Notes under the pieces: model-generated
Database searches by the model: none
What the model saw: the letters and a program-made list of their open reading frames with translations, nothing else
Told to the model about the DNA's origin: nothing
Program-made: the position numbers and the translations under genes
Origin: an uncultured Alteromonadaceae bacterium
GTDB lineage: Bacteria > Pseudomonadota > Gammaproteobacteria > Enterobacterales > Alteromonadaceae
Direction: 5' to 3'
NCBI GenBank assembly: GCA_947494925.1
Contig: CANLWS010000007.1
Span: 248,001-312,000 of the forward strand
DNA: 64,000 nucleotides
Shown here: piece by piece, positions 1 through 10,436 of the stretch
Position numbering within the stretch: the first letter of the stretch is position 1
Layout of the letters: the number at the start of each line of letters is the position of its first letter

Positions 1-1
1 A

Positions 2-724
2 CCTGCGAAGTTACAGAGCTTTTCCAGGCGCGTAGCAAAACAGGCAAGTGACGATAGATTGATGTTGGTAACCTATCTGATAGTTGCAGCAGTAATCGCC
101 ATGGTCGTTGTGTGGTGGTGGCAGCAGGGCGGCTCTGAAAGTGTGTCAAATGTCACTAATACCGCAACAGAAAGCCTGCAGGTTGAAGAAGAACAACCAG
201 CAAATTTGAATGTTCAGGAATCAGCCCCCCCGATTGCTGAGGAAAATATTGTTGCCAACGAACAGGATATCGAAAACGACGGGGCAAATTCGCTGGAGAC
301 ATATGCTGCAGATAATGCTGATTCGATCGTTGAAACAACACCGACAACAAATGTTGCTGCGAGTGAGTTAAACGATGCCGATCTTACTCAGAATGATAGC
401 GGTATAGATTCATCGGAGTTGCAGACCGAGAACCAGGCACAGGAACTATCTGTACCTGCCAATGCTGCGAGCATTGACCAAATCCAATTGGTTTTTACTT
501 TTGCAGAAGATTGTTGGATGAATTTGACCGACGCTAATGGCGAGGCGATTGCTTATGGTGTTAAAAAATCCGGAAGAGTAATGACTGTGGCAGGAATACC
601 GCCTTTTGAAGTGACATTGGGTGCACCTGCCGTGGTACAGATAACCTACGATGGAATACCCGTAGACATGAGTCAGTTCGATGAGGGTAGAACCGCCAAA
701 TTTACCTTGCCAATCACAGGTTAA
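2..724 (+). CDS. rodZ: RodZ cytoskeletal protein, C-terminal part (cut by window start)
   Basis: The frame is open from base 2, so the gene starts outside the window; the TTG at 59 is not its start. The visible part reads a basic juxtamembrane stretch (SFSRRVAKQ), one transmembrane segment ([19 protein letters not shown]), a long Asn/Glu/Asp/Thr-rich periplasmic linker, and a C-terminal globular domain of about 85 residues resembling DUF4115 ([20 protein letters not shown] onward). RodZ anchors MreB to the inner membrane and helps set rod shape. The missing N-terminal part would carry the helix-turn-helix domain. It lies 23 nt upstream of ispG, as in E. coli. Identification rests on architecture and the ispG-hisS neighbourhood. 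Confidence 0.9.
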   Translation, partial: PAKLQSFSRRVAKQASDDRLMLVTYLIVAAVIAMVVVWWWQQGGSESVSNVTNTATESLQVEEEQPANLNVQESAPPIAEENIVANEQDIENDGANSLETYAADNADSIVETTPTTNVAASELNDADLTQNDSGIDSSELQTENQAQELSVPANAASIDQIQLVFTFAEDCWMNLTDANGEAIAYGVKKSGRVMTVAGIPPFEVTLGAPAVVQITYDGIPVDMSQFDEGRTAKFTLPITG

Positions 725-747
725 TCATAGTTTTTTCAGGAAATATC

Positions 748-1866
748 ATGTTTGCCGAATCACCCATAAAGCGCCGTAAATCAACCCGAATTAATGTAGG
801 TAATGTGCCTATTGGTGACGGTGCACCTATTGCGGTCCAATCGATGACCAATACCAGCACGACAGATGTGCAAGCGACGGTTGAACAGATCAAGCGGATC
901 GAAGCTGTTGGAGGGGAAATTGTTCGCGTTTCCGTGCCGACAATGGATGCTGCTGAAGCTTTCAGAGAAATTAAAAAGCAGGTGGGGGTTCCGTTAATTG
1001 CTGATATTCATTTTGACTATCGTATTGCTTTAAAAGTAGCGGAGTATGGAGTGGACTGTCTGCGGATTAATCCGGGCAATATTGGCAGCATGGAGCGGGT
1101 CAGGTCGGTAGTGGATTGTGCTAAAGACAAAGGCATTCCCATACGAATTGGTGTTAATGGTGGATCTCTGGAAAAGGATTTGCAGGAAAAATACGGTGAA
1201 CCAACACCAGCGGCACTTGTCGAATCTGCTATGCGCCATGTCGATATTCTGGATAAACTTAATTTTGACCAATTTAAGGTAAGTGTTAAAGCATCTGATG
1301 TGTTTTTAGCTGTTGGAGCTTATCGAGAATTGGCTAACCGAATCGATCAACCTTTGCATCTGGGGATAACTGAAGCGGGTGGGTTTCGAGCAGGAGCGGT
1401 TAAAAGTGCCGTGGGCTTAGGCATGCTGCTTGCCGACGGGATTGGCGACACCATCAGAATTTCCCTGGCTGCTGATCCAGTGGAAGAGATAAAAGTCGGT
1501 TTTGACATTCTGAAATCACTCAGGATCCGTTCCAGAGGTATTAATTTTATCGCTTGTCCCAGTTGCTCAAGACAGGAATTTGACGTGATCGGAACTGTCA
1601 ACGCATTGGAAGAGCGTCTGGAAGATATACTGACGCCAATGGATGTTTCCATTATCGGTTGTGTAGTGAATGGTCCCGGTGAGGCTGAGGTATCTGACCT
1701 TGGGTTAACGGGAGCAAGAAACATGAGTGGGTTTTATCTGGATGGCACCCGTCAGAAAGAAAGATTGGCGAATGATGACCTGGTTGACCAGCTTGAAAAA
1801 CGCATCCGTGCAAAGGCCGTTAAGCTAGATGAATCCAGGCAAATAGAAGTAAAGCAAGTAGGTTGA
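748..1866 (+). CDS. ispG: IspG, 4-hydroxy-3-methylbut-2-enyl diphosphate synthase
   Basis: IspG converts methylerythritol cyclodiphosphate to HMBPP in the MEP isoprenoid pathway, using a [4Fe-4S] cluster in the cytoplasm. The 372-residue product matches the usual length. The cluster ligands are visible as Cys270 and Cys273 (CPSC) and Cys305, with Glu312 following in NGPGE, the same numbering as E. coli IspG. The N-terminal TIM-barrel part opens with [20 protein letters not shown]. An AGGAAA ribosome site lies 8 nt before the ATG. It follows rodZ closely and is probably co-transcribed with it. A terminator-like hairpin follows the gene. Confidence 0.98.
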   Translation: MFAESPIKRRKSTRINVGNVPIGDGAPIAVQSMTNTSTTDVQATVEQIKRIEAVGGEIVRVSVPTMDAAEAFREIKKQVGVPLIADIHFDYRIALKVAEYGVDCLRINPGNIGSMERVRSVVDCAKDKGIPIRIGVNGGSLEKDLQEKYGEPTPAALVESAMRHVDILDKLNFDQFKVSVKASDVFLAVGAYRELANRIDQPLHLGITEAGGFRAGAVKSAVGLGMLLADGIGDTIRISLAADPVEEIKVGFDILKSLRIRSRGINFIACPSCSRQEFDVIGTVNALEERLEDILTPMDVSIIGCVVNGPGEAEVSDLGLTGARNMSGFYLDGTRQKERLANDDLVDQLEKRIRAKAVKLDESRQIEVKQVG

Positions 1867-1898
1867 TTTATTAGTTCTGAATCTTGTTTAAATCTGCG

Positions 1899-1927
1899 TT
1901 TACGTTTCGACCCAAAGCCCCTATAAT
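1899..1927 (+). promoter_or_regulatory. sigma-70 promoter for hisS
   Basis: TTTACG (1899-1904) and a perfect TATAAT (1922-1927) are separated by 17 nt. This gives a start near 1934 and a leader of about 74 nt before the hisS GTG. The leader holds a perfect 12-base palindrome, TCCTTTAAAGGA, at 1963-1974. The -10 box sits in the loop of the hairpin described next. Confidence 0.65.
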
Positions 1928-1938
1928 GCGGGGCTTTT
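1914..1938 (+). terminator. intrinsic terminator-like hairpin after ispG
   Basis: AAAGCCCC (1914-1921) pairs with GGGGCTTT (1930-1937) around an 8-nt loop, and the 3' arm ends in a T-run. The T-run is short (four T), so termination may be partial. The loop contains the TATAAT of the hisS promoter. Confidence 0.55.
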
Positions 1939-2007
1939 GACTATTTAACGGAAGTATCCGGGTCCTTTAAAGGATTAACTGGTACTCCATGTAAGAGAAT
2001 CACTTTA

Positions 2008-3291
2008 GTGGCAAAACAAATCCAAGCAATTCGTGGTATGAATGATTGTCTCCCCGAGCAGTCAGGTTTGTGGCAATGGGTTGAAGACAATATTCGTCAG
2101 GTCGTCGCGAGTTATGGCTATCAGGAAATTCGTACACCCATCGTAGAAAGCACAGACTTGTTCAAACGCTCTATTGGTGAAGTCACCGATATTGTTGAAA
2201 AAGAAATGTACACTTTTGAAGATAGAAACGGTGACAGTCTGACTCTTCGTCCCGAAAATACGGCAAGTACGGTGCGGGCAGGAAACGAACACGGTTTGCT
2301 ATACAATCAGCAGCAGCGTTTGTGGTACATGGGTCCCATGTTTCGTCATGAGCGACCACAGAAAGGGCGTTATCGCCAATTCCATCAATTTGGTATCGAG
2401 ACATTTGGGTTGGACGGACCCGATATTGATGCCGAGGTGATATTGTTGTCCGCCAGATTGTGGAAAGTTTTCGGTATTTCTGATCAGGTAACGTTAGAGC
2501 TAAACTCTCTTGGTTCAAGCGAAGCTAGAGCGAGTTATAAAGCTCTGCTTGTGACGTTTTTGCGGGAGAGAGTATCACAGCTTGATGAAGACAGTGTGCG
2601 TCGTCTTGAAACCAATCCCTTGCGTGTGCTCGACAGCAAAAATCCGCAGGTGCAAGAAGCAATTAAAGGCGCGCCGAGCCTGATAGAACATCTCGACGAG
2701 GAGTCAAAGCAACATTTTGACGCATTGTGTGAACGATTAGACAACTTAGGCATCAAATATCGGGTTAATCCAAAATTAGTGCGTGGTCTGGATTACTACA
2801 ATCGCACTGTTTTTGAATGGGTAACTGATAGTTTGGGAGCTCAGGGAACGGTTTGTGCTGGTGGCCGATACGATGGCTTGGTTGAACAATTAGGTGGCAA
2901 AACTACCCCTGGTGTTGGCTTTGCGATGGGATTGGAGCGTCTGGTCCTGATGTTGCAGACCTTGTCACTGACATCTGATGTCCCCCAGCCTGTTGACCTC
3001 TATGTCACTAGCATGGGCGAAAGAGTTGTCGACTATGGGCTAGAAATCAGTGAGCAGTTACGAGATGAAATACCCGGGCTAAGGGTGCAAACCCATTGCG
3101 GTGGCGGTAACTTTAAAAAACAAATGAAACGAGCTGACAAAAGTGGAGCTGCCATAGCATTCATTCTCGGCGAAAACGAAGAAGCGGAACAAAAGGTTTC
3201 AATCAAGTTTTTGCGGGAAGACAGGCAGCAGGAAAGTATAAGACGGGATGATACAGTCGCGTTTTTAACAGAGTATTTTAGTAAGAATTAA
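2008..3291 (+). CDS. hisS: HisS, histidyl-tRNA synthetase
   Basis: HisS charges tRNA-His as a class II synthetase dimer in the cytoplasm. The protein starts [16 protein letters not shown], close to the E. coli N-terminus, so the GTG at 2008 is taken as the start. Motif 2 is seen near residue 112 ([18 protein letters not shown]), and the histidine-binding signature near residue 258 ([14 protein letters not shown]). Motif 3 follows ([11 protein letters not shown]), and the C-terminal part is the anticodon-binding domain. The 427-residue length is typical. It is followed by yfgM after 47 nt, as in E. coli. Confidence 0.98.
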   Translation: MAKQIQAIRGMNDCLPEQSGLWQWVEDNIRQVVASYGYQEIRTPIVESTDLFKRSIGEVTDIVEKEMYTFEDRNGDSLTLRPENTASTVRAGNEHGLLYNQQQRLWYMGPMFRHERPQKGRYRQFHQFGIETFGLDGPDIDAEVILLSARLWKVFGISDQVTLELNSLGSSEARASYKALLVTFLRERVSQLDEDSVRRLETNPLRVLDSKNPQVQEAIKGAPSLIEHLDEESKQHFDALCERLDNLGIKYRVNPKLVRGLDYYNRTVFEWVTDSLGAQGTVCAGGRYDGLVEQLGGKTTPGVGFAMGLERLVLMLQTLSLTSDVPQPVDLYVTSMGERVVDYGLEISEQLRDEIPGLRVQTHCGGGNFKKQMKRADKSGAAIAFILGENEEAEQKVSIKFLREDRQQESIRRDDTVAFLTEYFSKN

Positions 3292-3338
3292 GTGCGGCAT
3301 CGGTATGTCGACCTACCAAGTAGTATGAGGAATATGTG

Positions 3339-3962
3339 ATGGAACAATTTGCCACTGAAGAACAACAAGTCGAAGCGATCAAACGCTTTTGGAAAGAAAA
3401 TGGCATTGCAATTATCGTTGGTGCGGTCATCGGTCTGGGAGGCTTGTGGGGATGGCGTTATTACAATGAGCAGCAAATTACTTCCCAGGAAGCGGCCTCG
3501 ACTGGATATCAGCAGGCAGTAGAGGCCTTGGCTGCCGATGCCAGTGGTTTTACCACTGCCGTTAACTTCGTCAATGAAAATCAAGACAATGGATATGCAT
3601 ATTTAACATCACTGCAACTTGCCAAAGAAGCTGTGGAGCGAAAAGACTTGGAAGAAGCTGCAAAGCAATTGACGTTTGTGGCTGATAACAGCAAAGACGC
3701 TATGCTCCAAAGTGTGGCTAATTTGCGTTTAGCCAGAGTTCAAATTGAACAAACGTCATTTGATACTGCGCTGACGACCCTCGCTAAAGTGACTGATGCG
3801 GCTTTCGGATCACAAGTAGAAGAATACAAAGGCGACGTATTTGTCCAACAACAACTGTTTGATAAAGCCCGTGCAGCGTATTCTGCCGCATTGGAAAAGA
3901 ATGAAAACAATAATGTCGTGAAAATGAAGTTAGACAATTTAGCGGTTGCTGCCAATGGATAA
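3339..3962 (+). CDS. yfgM: YfgM, membrane-anchored TPR-like ancillary chaperone
   Basis: YfgM is an inner-membrane protein that partners PpiD at the SecYEG translocon and helps periplasmic folding. The N-terminus (MEQFATEEQQVEAIKRFWKENG) matches the family. One transmembrane segment follows at about residues 22-42 (GIAIIVGAVIGLGGLWGWRYY), then a periplasmic helical TPR-like region. GAGGAA at 3327-3332 is spaced 6 nt from the ATG at 3339, which is why that start is preferred over the GTG one codon earlier. Length is 207 residues. bamB starts 11 nt after the stop. Confidence 0.9.
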   Translation: MEQFATEEQQVEAIKRFWKENGIAIIVGAVIGLGGLWGWRYYNEQQITSQEAASTGYQQAVEALAADASGFTTAVNFVNENQDNGYAYLTSLQLAKEAVERKDLEEAAKQLTFVADNSKDAMLQSVANLRLARVQIEQTSFDTALTTLAKVTDAAFGSQVEEYKGDVFVQQQLFDKARAAYSAALEKNENNNVVKMKLDNLAVAANG

Positions 3963-3972
3963 AGGGCAGCAA

Positions 3973-5205
3973 ATGTTTAAGCGTGGACGGATAGGAATTC
4001 TGTTTGCCAGTTGTCTGACATTATCAGCTTGCTCGACAATTTCTGGCTGGTTTAGCGATGACGAAGAACTGGAAATCAGAGTTCTTGAGCCTATTGAGGC
4101 ACAATTCGAAGCTCGTGAAGTATGGTCTAATGATGTAGGTAATGGTGTTGGTAGCTATTTCTCAAGATTGACACCCGCACTAGGTTATGACCTGGTCTTT
4201 GCTGCAGATAGACAAGGTCATGTAGTTGCCTTTGAAGAAGCAACAGGTAAACAAGTATGGCGACAAAATTTTGCTACCTTTTCAAATGACGGATATTTCA
4301 GTTTTTTGTCAAATTTGTGGTCCAGCGGCGTTTCGGCCAAAATCTCTGGTGGCCTGAGTGTTGCCTATGAAAGCGTCTATTTTGGTACTGAAAATGGCGA
4401 AGTTATTGCTCTGGACGCGAAAACTGGCGAAATAAAGTGGCAAACAACAGTCAAAGGCGAAGTTATCGCAGCTCCAGCAGTTGACGAAGGCACCTTGCTG
4501 GTTAATACCAGTTCTGGCACCTTATTTGCGCTTGATTCAAATACCGGCGAACAAAAATGGACCTATGAATCGGATGTACCTGCGCTGAGTTTACGCGGCA
4601 TATCTGCGCCAGTGGCTTCAAATGGTGGCGCTATAGTGGGAACTGCTGCAGGAAAATTAGCAGTCAATATTTTGGGAACCGGGCAAACAGCGTGGGAACA
4701 GACAATTTCAGCACCATCTGGTGCCACGGAACTTGACCGCATTGTTGATATTGATGCTAAACCTCTGGTTCTGGGCGGTGTGATATTTACTATTTCATTT
4801 GATGGAACTCTGGCTGCTGTTGAATTGCGCAGTGGTCGCGTTATTTGGAAACGGGAATATAAGTCGTATCGAAGCTTGAGTTCTGCGGGTAGTCGTCTGT
4901 TTGTGGTTGATAGCAACAGCAATATTTATAGCCTTGATACACGCAACGGTGTTGAACAATGGTCTCAGGGCGGATTGAAACAGCGCAGTGTTACTTCTGC
5001 AACGCCTGTTGATGATTACATCGTAGTTGGTGACAACTTTGGTTTTTTGCATTGGTTAAATCAAAGTGATGGCCAAATTGTTGCGCGCATGGATGTGGGT
5101 GGCGATGATGAAGATGAAGCCATTTATGCTGCGCCCGTTGCGAAAGGAAAAGTAGTATATACTCAAACCAGAGAAGGCGAATTATTCGCAATTGAAACGC
5201 CTTAG
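3973..5205 (+). CDS. bamB: BamB, outer-membrane assembly lipoprotein
   Basis: BamB is a lipoprotein of the BAM complex that inserts beta-barrel proteins in the outer membrane. The start at 3973 places a short lipoprotein signal peptide with lipobox LSAC (acylated Cys20) right at the N-terminus; an upstream in-frame ATG at 3955 would overlap yfgM and lengthen the n-region. The rest is a PQQ-like beta-propeller with repeated blades of the form GTLFALDSNTGEQKW and GHVVAFEEATGKQVW. Length is 410 residues, slightly longer than E. coli BamB. It sits between yfgM and der in the usual order. Confidence 0.95.
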   Translation: MFKRGRIGILFASCLTLSACSTISGWFSDDEELEIRVLEPIEAQFEAREVWSNDVGNGVGSYFSRLTPALGYDLVFAADRQGHVVAFEEATGKQVWRQNFATFSNDGYFSFLSNLWSSGVSAKISGGLSVAYESVYFGTENGEVIALDAKTGEIKWQTTVKGEVIAAPAVDEGTLLVNTSSGTLFALDSNTGEQKWTYESDVPALSLRGISAPVASNGGAIVGTAAGKLAVNILGTGQTAWEQTISAPSGATELDRIVDIDAKPLVLGGVIFTISFDGTLAAVELRSGRVIWKREYKSYRSLSSAGSRLFVVDSNSNIYSLDTRNGVEQWSQGGLKQRSVTSATPVDDYIVVGDNFGFLHWLNQSDGQIVARMDVGGDDEDEAIYAAPVAKGKVVYTQTREGELFAIETP

Positions 5206-5230
5206 ATTCAACGCGATCAAGCAAGATTTC

Positions 5231-5268
5231 AACGGACTTTCTCATTAGATAGTCCGTTTTGTTTTTTT
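5231..5268 (+). terminator. intrinsic terminator between bamB and der
   Basis: AACGGACT (5231-5238) pairs with AGTCCGTT (5251-5258) and is followed by a T-rich tract to 5268. The der ribosome site AGGAAG starts at 5269, directly after the T-run, so any read-through transcript would carry the site next to the hairpin. Confidence 0.75.
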
Positions 5269-5281
5269 AGGAAGTTATTTT

Positions 5282-6727
5282 ATGTTACCCGTAGTGGCCC
5301 TTGTAGGGCGCCCAAATGTTGGGAAATCAACGTTATTTAATCGTTTAACTCATACGCGTGATGCGTTGGTTGCGGATTTTCCCGGACTCACGAGAGACCG
5401 AAAATATGGACAGGCCAAATATGAAGGTTTGCAGTTTATTGTGGTCGACACTGGCGGGATAAGCGGTGACGAACAGGGCATAGACGCAGCTATGGCAGAG
5501 CAGTCCTTGATGGCAGTTGATGAGGCTGATTTAGTACTATTTTTAGTGGATGCCAGAGTCGGCATGACGGTGGCTGACCAGGCCATAGCAGAACATCTCA
5601 GGAAGCAGGAGAAAACAGTTTATGTGGTTGCCAATAAAGTCGATGGAATTGACGGCGATAGCGAAAGTGCTGATTTCTTTGGGCTAGGGCTGGGGGATGT
5701 TCATCAGATTGCTGCCGCGCACGGACGGGGCGTAACTCAGCTGCTAGAACACGTGATGGAACCGCTTGAGGCCGATTTTCCCGGCATGCAGATACCGGAA
5801 GATGTGCGTGACGATGATGAAGAAGATGCCGAAGCTCAGCTAAAAAGATTGCAAGAAAAGCCAATTAAACTAGCAATTGTCGGTAAACCCAATGTGGGCA
5901 AATCTACCCTAACCAATCGTATCCTGGGTGAAGACAGAGTTGTCGTTTTTGACCAGCCAGGCACAACCAGAGACAGCATTTTTATTCCTATGCAGCGGGA
6001 TGAGCGTGACTATGTACTGATTGATACTGCTGGTGTGCGTCGACGTAAAAACGTATCGGATGCCGTCGAAAAATTCTCCATCGTTAAAACGCTGCAGGCA
6101 ATTGAAGAAGCAAACGTTGTATTGCTGGTAGTTGATGCTCGTGAGGGCATTGCAGATCAGGACTTAAGTCTGCTTGGCTTTGTATTGAATGCTGGCCGTT
6201 CTCTTGTGATAGCAGTAAACAAATGGGATGGCCTGAATAACGATGTGAAAGAAGAAGTAAAACGCGAACTGGATCGCAGGCTAGGTTTTATCGACTTCGC
6301 CCGTTTACACTTTATTTCCGCCTTACATGGTTCTGGAGTCGGGCATCTATTCGAGTCTGTCCAGGAAGCCTATGCCTCCGCGACAAAGCGGATCAACACC
6401 TCAATGCTCACCCGAATTATGGAAATGGCACAGGAGGACCATCAACCACCTATGGTGCGTGGACGTCGTGTGAAAATGAAGTACGCACACGCAGGTGGGT
6501 ATAATCCGCCAGTGATAGTGATCCATGGCAATCAGGTTCAGGATCTACCAGATTCCTATAAGCGTTACATGATGAACTATTATCGAAAGGCCTTAGAAAC
6601 CATGGGTACACCCATCCGAATAGAATTCAGGGAAGGTGCCAACCCGTTTGAAGGTAAAAAGACTCAGCTATCTTTATCGCAACAACGCAAGCGAAAACGT
6701 ATGATGTCTTTTCATAACAAAAAATAG
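5282..6727 (+). CDS. der: Der (EngA), tandem-domain GTPase for 50S ribosome assembly
   Basis: Der is an essential GTPase that acts in late 50S subunit maturation. Two complete G domains are visible: P-loop GRPNVGKS at residues 9-16 and GKPNVGKS at residue 201 onward. Each has its DxxG motif (DTGG, DTAG) and NKxD motif (NKVD, NKWD). The C-terminal KH-like domain ends in a basic tail ([15 protein letters not shown]). Length is 481 residues. AGGAAG lies 7 nt before the ATG. Confidence 0.98.
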   Translation: MLPVVALVGRPNVGKSTLFNRLTHTRDALVADFPGLTRDRKYGQAKYEGLQFIVVDTGGISGDEQGIDAAMAEQSLMAVDEADLVLFLVDARVGMTVADQAIAEHLRKQEKTVYVVANKVDGIDGDSESADFFGLGLGDVHQIAAAHGRGVTQLLEHVMEPLEADFPGMQIPEDVRDDDEEDAEAQLKRLQEKPIKLAIVGKPNVGKSTLTNRILGEDRVVVFDQPGTTRDSIFIPMQRDERDYVLIDTAGVRRRKNVSDAVEKFSIVKTLQAIEEANVVLLVVDAREGIADQDLSLLGFVLNAGRSLVIAVNKWDGLNNDVKEEVKRELDRRLGFIDFARLHFISALHGSGVGHLFESVQEAYASATKRINTSMLTRIMEMAQEDHQPPMVRGRRVKMKYAHAGGYNPPVIVIHGNQVQDLPDSYKRYMMNYYRKALETMGTPIRIEFREGANPFEGKKTQLSLSQQRKRKRMMSFHNKK

Positions 6728-6730
6728 CGA

Positions 6731-7303
6731 ATGAAAATGAGGAACAGAATAGGGATATTCTTTTTCCTGACCACGGCATTAAACGCATTTGCCGATGTCG
6801 AAGTATCAGAGGAAATCATCTATTATCGAATAGCACCAAAGGCTACTCACGATATCTCGACGCAGCTCAAAATACATTCACCTGTGCGTAAAAATGGTGA
6901 AACATTTTTTGCTCAGACCCAATCCACTATCGCCTGGAAATTTTGGATTAAATCAACACAGCATAATTGTTGGATTGATAAGGTTAATGTTGAGGTTCAG
7001 GTCAATTACACATTGCCTGAGCTACGAGATGCCTCTGTAGCTATTCAGCAAGTATGGGATAATTGGTTTCCTTCCATACTGCAGCATGAGTATGGGCATA
7101 AAGATAACGCCGTTGAATATGCTCAGAAAATACATCAGCAAATTGAATCCTTACCTGTGCATCTGAAATGCGCTTCTTTGAAATTAGCGGCAAACGAAAT
7201 TGGAAACAAATTGACGGCCCAGTTGAGAGAAACAGACAGGCTTTATGACCAAGATACCGAACATGGGAAAACTCAAGGAGCTTGGTTAGGCAAGGAATTT
7301 TAG
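6731..7303 (+). CDS. DUF922-like secreted zinc-protease candidate
   Basis: The product has 190 residues with a signal peptide (cleavage likely after NAFA, residue 21) and a zinc-binding HEYGH at 119-123, preceded by the W-rich segment IQQVWDNWFPSILQ. This arrangement resembles the DUF922 family, annotated as putative Zn-dependent proteases; the substrate is unknown. Two Cys (near 80 and 147) could form a disulfide. It begins 3 nt after the der stop with no clear ribosome site, so it is probably translated by coupling with der. In E. coli a different small gene (yfgJ) sits near this position. The ATG at 6737 is an alternative start. Confidence 0.7.
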   Translation: MKMRNRIGIFFFLTTALNAFADVEVSEEIIYYRIAPKATHDISTQLKIHSPVRKNGETFFAQTQSTIAWKFWIKSTQHNCWIDKVNVEVQVNYTLPELRDASVAIQQVWDNWFPSILQHEYGHKDNAVEYAQKIHQQIESLPVHLKCASLKLAANEIGNKLTAQLRETDRLYDQDTEHGKTQGAWLGKEF

Positions 7304-7449
7304 CCCTTAAACTTCGCAGGCTTGGTTAGGTTCTGTAAAAGGACATTTTTTCATTTAGTCTTGCGGCGCCAATGGTTAGGAAACGGGCTTTTGGGGTTTC
7401 ATTAAAGGGCTATCTGGATTTGTCGTACCTATATCATGGGTCTGTGATT

Positions 7450-8787
7450 TTAGGTTTTTACTTCACTGATTACCTCCCCGTCGACGAATTTATTGGTTAA
7501 AATATCACCGGGCTGCAGCTCATTCGCAGTTTTGACGATCTCTTTGTCTTTGTAAGTAATGCTATAACCTCTTGCCAGGGTCGCTAGTGGGCTGACCGAA
7601 TCAAGCAGTTGGCTGGCTGTTGCCAATCGATGTTGGCTACTGGCGAGTTGTTCGCGCATGTGCTGATTAATAGCGTTGTCTAATCTGGCAATCGACTGCT
7701 TTTCCTGATTAATGCGTTGTTGCGGCGAGGCCAGTTTAATTCTGCTGGTAAGATTGGCCTGCCTTTGGTTGACCTTAACAAGCTGATTGCGCATTTTTTC
7801 ACCTAAGGATGTACTCAATTGATCTAGCAATTGGTTCTGCTGCTGAAGTATTCGTTTCGGATGATTTTGCTGCAATCTATGATTCAGTACCTGATGTTGA
7901 TAGTTTTTTTGCTTATGCAGGTTTTGCATGGCCTGCCCAAGTCTGTTGGCCATTTGTTTAATTTGTCCAATGAAGGCGGCACTATCATTGCTGACCAATT
8001 CAGCCGCTGCGGAGGGAGTTGGTGCACGTGCATCAGCGACAAAATCTGCAATGGTTACATCTACTTCATGACCTACGGCGCTGACGATTGGGATCGCAGA
8101 GGCGTAAATAGCACGGGCGACCTCTTCTTCGTTAAAACACCAAAGGTCTTCCAAAGAGCCTCCGCCACGTCCCAGAATCAACACGTCAACTTCGTTGCGC
8201 TGATTGGCAATATTCAGCGCCTGACAAATTTGCATGGTTGCAGATTCACCCTGAACTTGCGACGGATAAACAATCACCTTCAATGCTGGGTTACGACGTT
8301 TTAACACCGTCAATATATCGTGCAATGCAGCTCCAGTTGCCGATGTAATAACGCCAATAGTTGAACTGCTAGCTGGAATCATTTGTTTATATTGCTGAGA
8401 AAATAATCCTTCAGCAGCAAGTTTAATTTTTAACTGTTCAAATTGTTGTTTAAGCCTCCCTTCACCTTCTGGTTCAAGATGTTCAACCACAAGCTGATAT
8501 TCACCTCGTGCTTCGTACAATCCGATATTTGCCCGAACCAACACTTTATCACCTTCTTTGGGGCGAGTGCTAACCCTGCGGTTGGCGCCACGGAACATGG
8601 CGGCGCGAACCTGTGCTCTTTCATCTTTTAATGTGAAGTACCAATGCCCTGATGATGCGGCGACAAAATTTGAGATTTCGGCAGACAGCCAGATCATGCC
8701 GATTTCCGATTCCAGAATGCTTCTTGCGAGGCGGTTCAATTTGGTGACAGTAAAGATGTTGGTGGAGGTGTTTTCAGACTGATACAT
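7450..8787 (-). CDS. xseA: XseA, exodeoxyribonuclease VII large subunit
   Basis: XseA is the catalytic subunit of exonuclease VII, which degrades single-stranded DNA into short oligonucleotides. The 445-residue product has an N-terminal OB-fold ([15 protein letters not shown] to about 110) and a central catalytic domain ([16 protein letters not shown], then [20 protein letters not shown]). After these come a long Gln/Lys-rich coiled coil and a C-terminal segment with LARGYSI. It is divergent from guaB as in E. coli and convergent with the DUF922-like gene. The 146-nt gap before that gene holds no clear terminator. Confidence 0.97.
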   Translation of the reverse strand: MYQSENTSTNIFTVTKLNRLARSILESEIGMIWLSAEISNFVAASSGHWYFTLKDERAQVRAAMFRGANRRVSTRPKEGDKVLVRANIGLYEARGEYQLVVEHLEPEGEGRLKQQFEQLKIKLAAEGLFSQQYKQMIPASSSTIGVITSATGAALHDILTVLKRRNPALKVIVYPSQVQGESATMQICQALNIANQRNEVDVLILGRGGGSLEDLWCFNEEEVARAIYASAIPIVSAVGHEVDVTIADFVADARAPTPSAAAELVSNDSAAFIGQIKQMANRLGQAMQNLHKQKNYQHQVLNHRLQQNHPKRILQQQNQLLDQLSTSLGEKMRNQLVKVNQRQANLTSRIKLASPQQRINQEKQSIARLDNAINQHMREQLASSQHRLATASQLLDSVSPLATLARGYSITYKDKEIVKTANELQPGDILTNKFVDGEVISEVKT

Positions 8788-8826
8788 TTAGCCTACTAAA
8801 GAATTCGAATTAAGAGACAAATACAG

Positions 8827-8855
8827 TTTACCTGATAAAGCAAACCGGCTACAAT
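8827..8855 (+). promoter_or_regulatory. sigma-70 promoter for guaBA
   Basis: TTTACC (8827-8832) and TACAAT (8850-8855) are 17 nt apart. The predicted start near 8862 leaves a leader of about 34 nt before the guaB ATG. Confidence 0.6.
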
Positions 8856-8895
8856 TGCGCCGCAACTAAAACCCCCATTTTATAGGTGTTGTTGC

Positions 8896-10365
8896 ATGTT
8901 GAGGATCGCTAAAGAAGCCCTTACTTTTGATGATGTGTTGTTAGTGCCCGGTCACTCAACCGTACTTCCCCACACAGCGGATCTGCGTACCAGAATTACC
9001 CGCGGTGTATCGCTGAATATTCCCCTTGTTTCTGCTGCTATGGACACTGTTTCCGAAGCTCGTCTTGCTATAGCATTGGCGCAGGAAGGTGGCATTGGTT
9101 TCATTCATAAGAATATGACACCAGAAGATCAAGCTAACCATGTAAGAATGGTTAAGAAATATGAAAGCGGCGTCGTATCTGACCCGGTTACAGTGCACTC
9201 CGATGCCACCATAGGTGAAATAAACTCACTTGCCTTGCAACACGGATTTTCAGGCTTTCCTGTTGTTGATGCGGAAAATAATCTTATAGGTATTGTCACT
9301 GGTCGTGATCTTCGCTTTGAAAACCGCACAGATCAATCAATTACGAAGGTCATGACGCCCAAAGAACGTTTAGTGACGGTCACGGAAGGGGCGACGTCGG
9401 ATGAAGTACTGGCATTAATGCATGAGCACAGAGTAGAAAAAATTCTGGTGGTGGATGCGCATTTTAAGCTAAAAGGTCTCATTACAGTCAAAGACTTCCA
9501 GAAAGCAGAAAGCAAACCTAATGCGTGCAAAGACGAACTTGGCAGGCTCAGAGTTGGCGCGGCGGTCGGGGTAGGTCCAGGCACTGAAGAACGCATCCAA
9601 TTATTGGTTGAAGCCGGGGTTGATATTTTGCTGATAGATACCTCTCATGGCCATTCTCAAGGAGTGATTGATCGCGTTTCTGAGACCCGCAAAGCCTTCC
9701 CTGATGTCCAGATTATTGCCGGAAATGTGGCGACCGCGGAAGGAGCGGTAGCCTTAGCTGACGCCGGAGTTGATGCAGTCAAGGTGGGGATCGGTCCAGG
9801 CTCTATTTGTACTACTAGAATAGTGACAGGTTGCGGTGTTCCGCAAATTACGGCAATTTCAGATGCTGTTGAAGCGCTAAAAGACCGTGATATTCCTGTG
9901 ATTGCCGATGGTGGTATTCGTTTCTCCGGCGATATAGCCAAAGCACTGGTTGCTGGTGCTAGCTGCGTCATGGTGGGCAGCATGTTGGCAGGAACCGAAG
10001 AGGCGCCGGGCGAAGTTGAGCTGTATCAAGGGCGTTATTATAAGTCTTATCGTGGAATGGGCTCATTGGGTGCAATGAATCAAAGCCATGGCTCATCAGA
10101 CCGTTATTTCCAGGATAGCAAAAGTGAAGAAAAACTCGTTCCTGAGGGGATAGAGGGCAGGGTCGCATACAAAGGCCCAATCGCTAATATCATCCATCAA
10201 CAAATGGGCGGTTTGCGCTCTGCTATGGGCTTGACCGGCAGTGCTACAATTGAGGTCCTGCGCACCAAGCCACAATTTGTGAAAGTGACAGCCGCGGGAA
10301 TGGGCGAGTCTCATGTTCATGATGTCAGTATTACCAAAGAAGCGCCCAACTACCGTTTAGGCTAA
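8896..10365 (+). CDS. guaB: GuaB, IMP dehydrogenase
   Basis: GuaB oxidises IMP to XMP with NAD+, the committed step of guanine nucleotide synthesis. The catalytic Cys305 lies in [15 protein letters not shown], the same number as in E. coli. Two CBS domains occupy about residues 93-200 ([13 protein letters not shown] and [11 protein letters not shown]). The mobile flap and C-terminal active-site elements ([14 protein letters not shown]) are present. Length is 489 residues. AGGTG lies 7 nt before the ATG. guaA follows after a hairpin-bearing 71-nt gap. Confidence 0.98.
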   Translation: MLRIAKEALTFDDVLLVPGHSTVLPHTADLRTRITRGVSLNIPLVSAAMDTVSEARLAIALAQEGGIGFIHKNMTPEDQANHVRMVKKYESGVVSDPVTVHSDATIGEINSLALQHGFSGFPVVDAENNLIGIVTGRDLRFENRTDQSITKVMTPKERLVTVTEGATSDEVLALMHEHRVEKILVVDAHFKLKGLITVKDFQKAESKPNACKDELGRLRVGAAVGVGPGTEERIQLLVEAGVDILLIDTSHGHSQGVIDRVSETRKAFPDVQIIAGNVATAEGAVALADAGVDAVKVGIGPGSICTTRIVTGCGVPQITAISDAVEALKDRDIPVIADGGIRFSGDIAKALVAGASCVMVGSMLAGTEEAPGEVELYQGRYYKSYRGMGSLGAMNQSHGSSDRYFQDSKSEEKLVPEGIEGRVAYKGPIANIIHQQMGGLRSAMGLTGSATIEVLRTKPQFVKVTAAGMGESHVHDVSITKEAPNYRLG

Positions 10366-10386
10366 ACGTCTTATAAACCCTTTTTC

Positions 10387-10412
10387 AGGCCGTCCGATTG
10401 ACGGCCTGTGTT
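10387..10412 (+). terminator. hairpin between guaB and guaA (attenuator or partial terminator)
   Basis: AGGCCGTC (10387-10394) pairs with GACGGCCT (10400-10407) around a 5-nt loop. The trailing GTGTTGTT is a poor U-tract, so it may only trim or reduce transcription into guaA. No separate guaA promoter was recognised. Confidence 0.5.
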
Positions 10413-10436
10413 GTTATTGATTAATTGGAAAACCAG

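Noticed and set aside
7281-7330. Repeated GCTTGGTTAGG at the end of the DUF922-like gene and just after it
   Set aside because: An 11-base repeat across a stop codon is too short to mean more than a small local duplication.
7831-8304. 157-codon plus-strand frame inside xseA
   Set aside because: It is antisense to the conserved catalytic region of xseA and has no recognisable domain.
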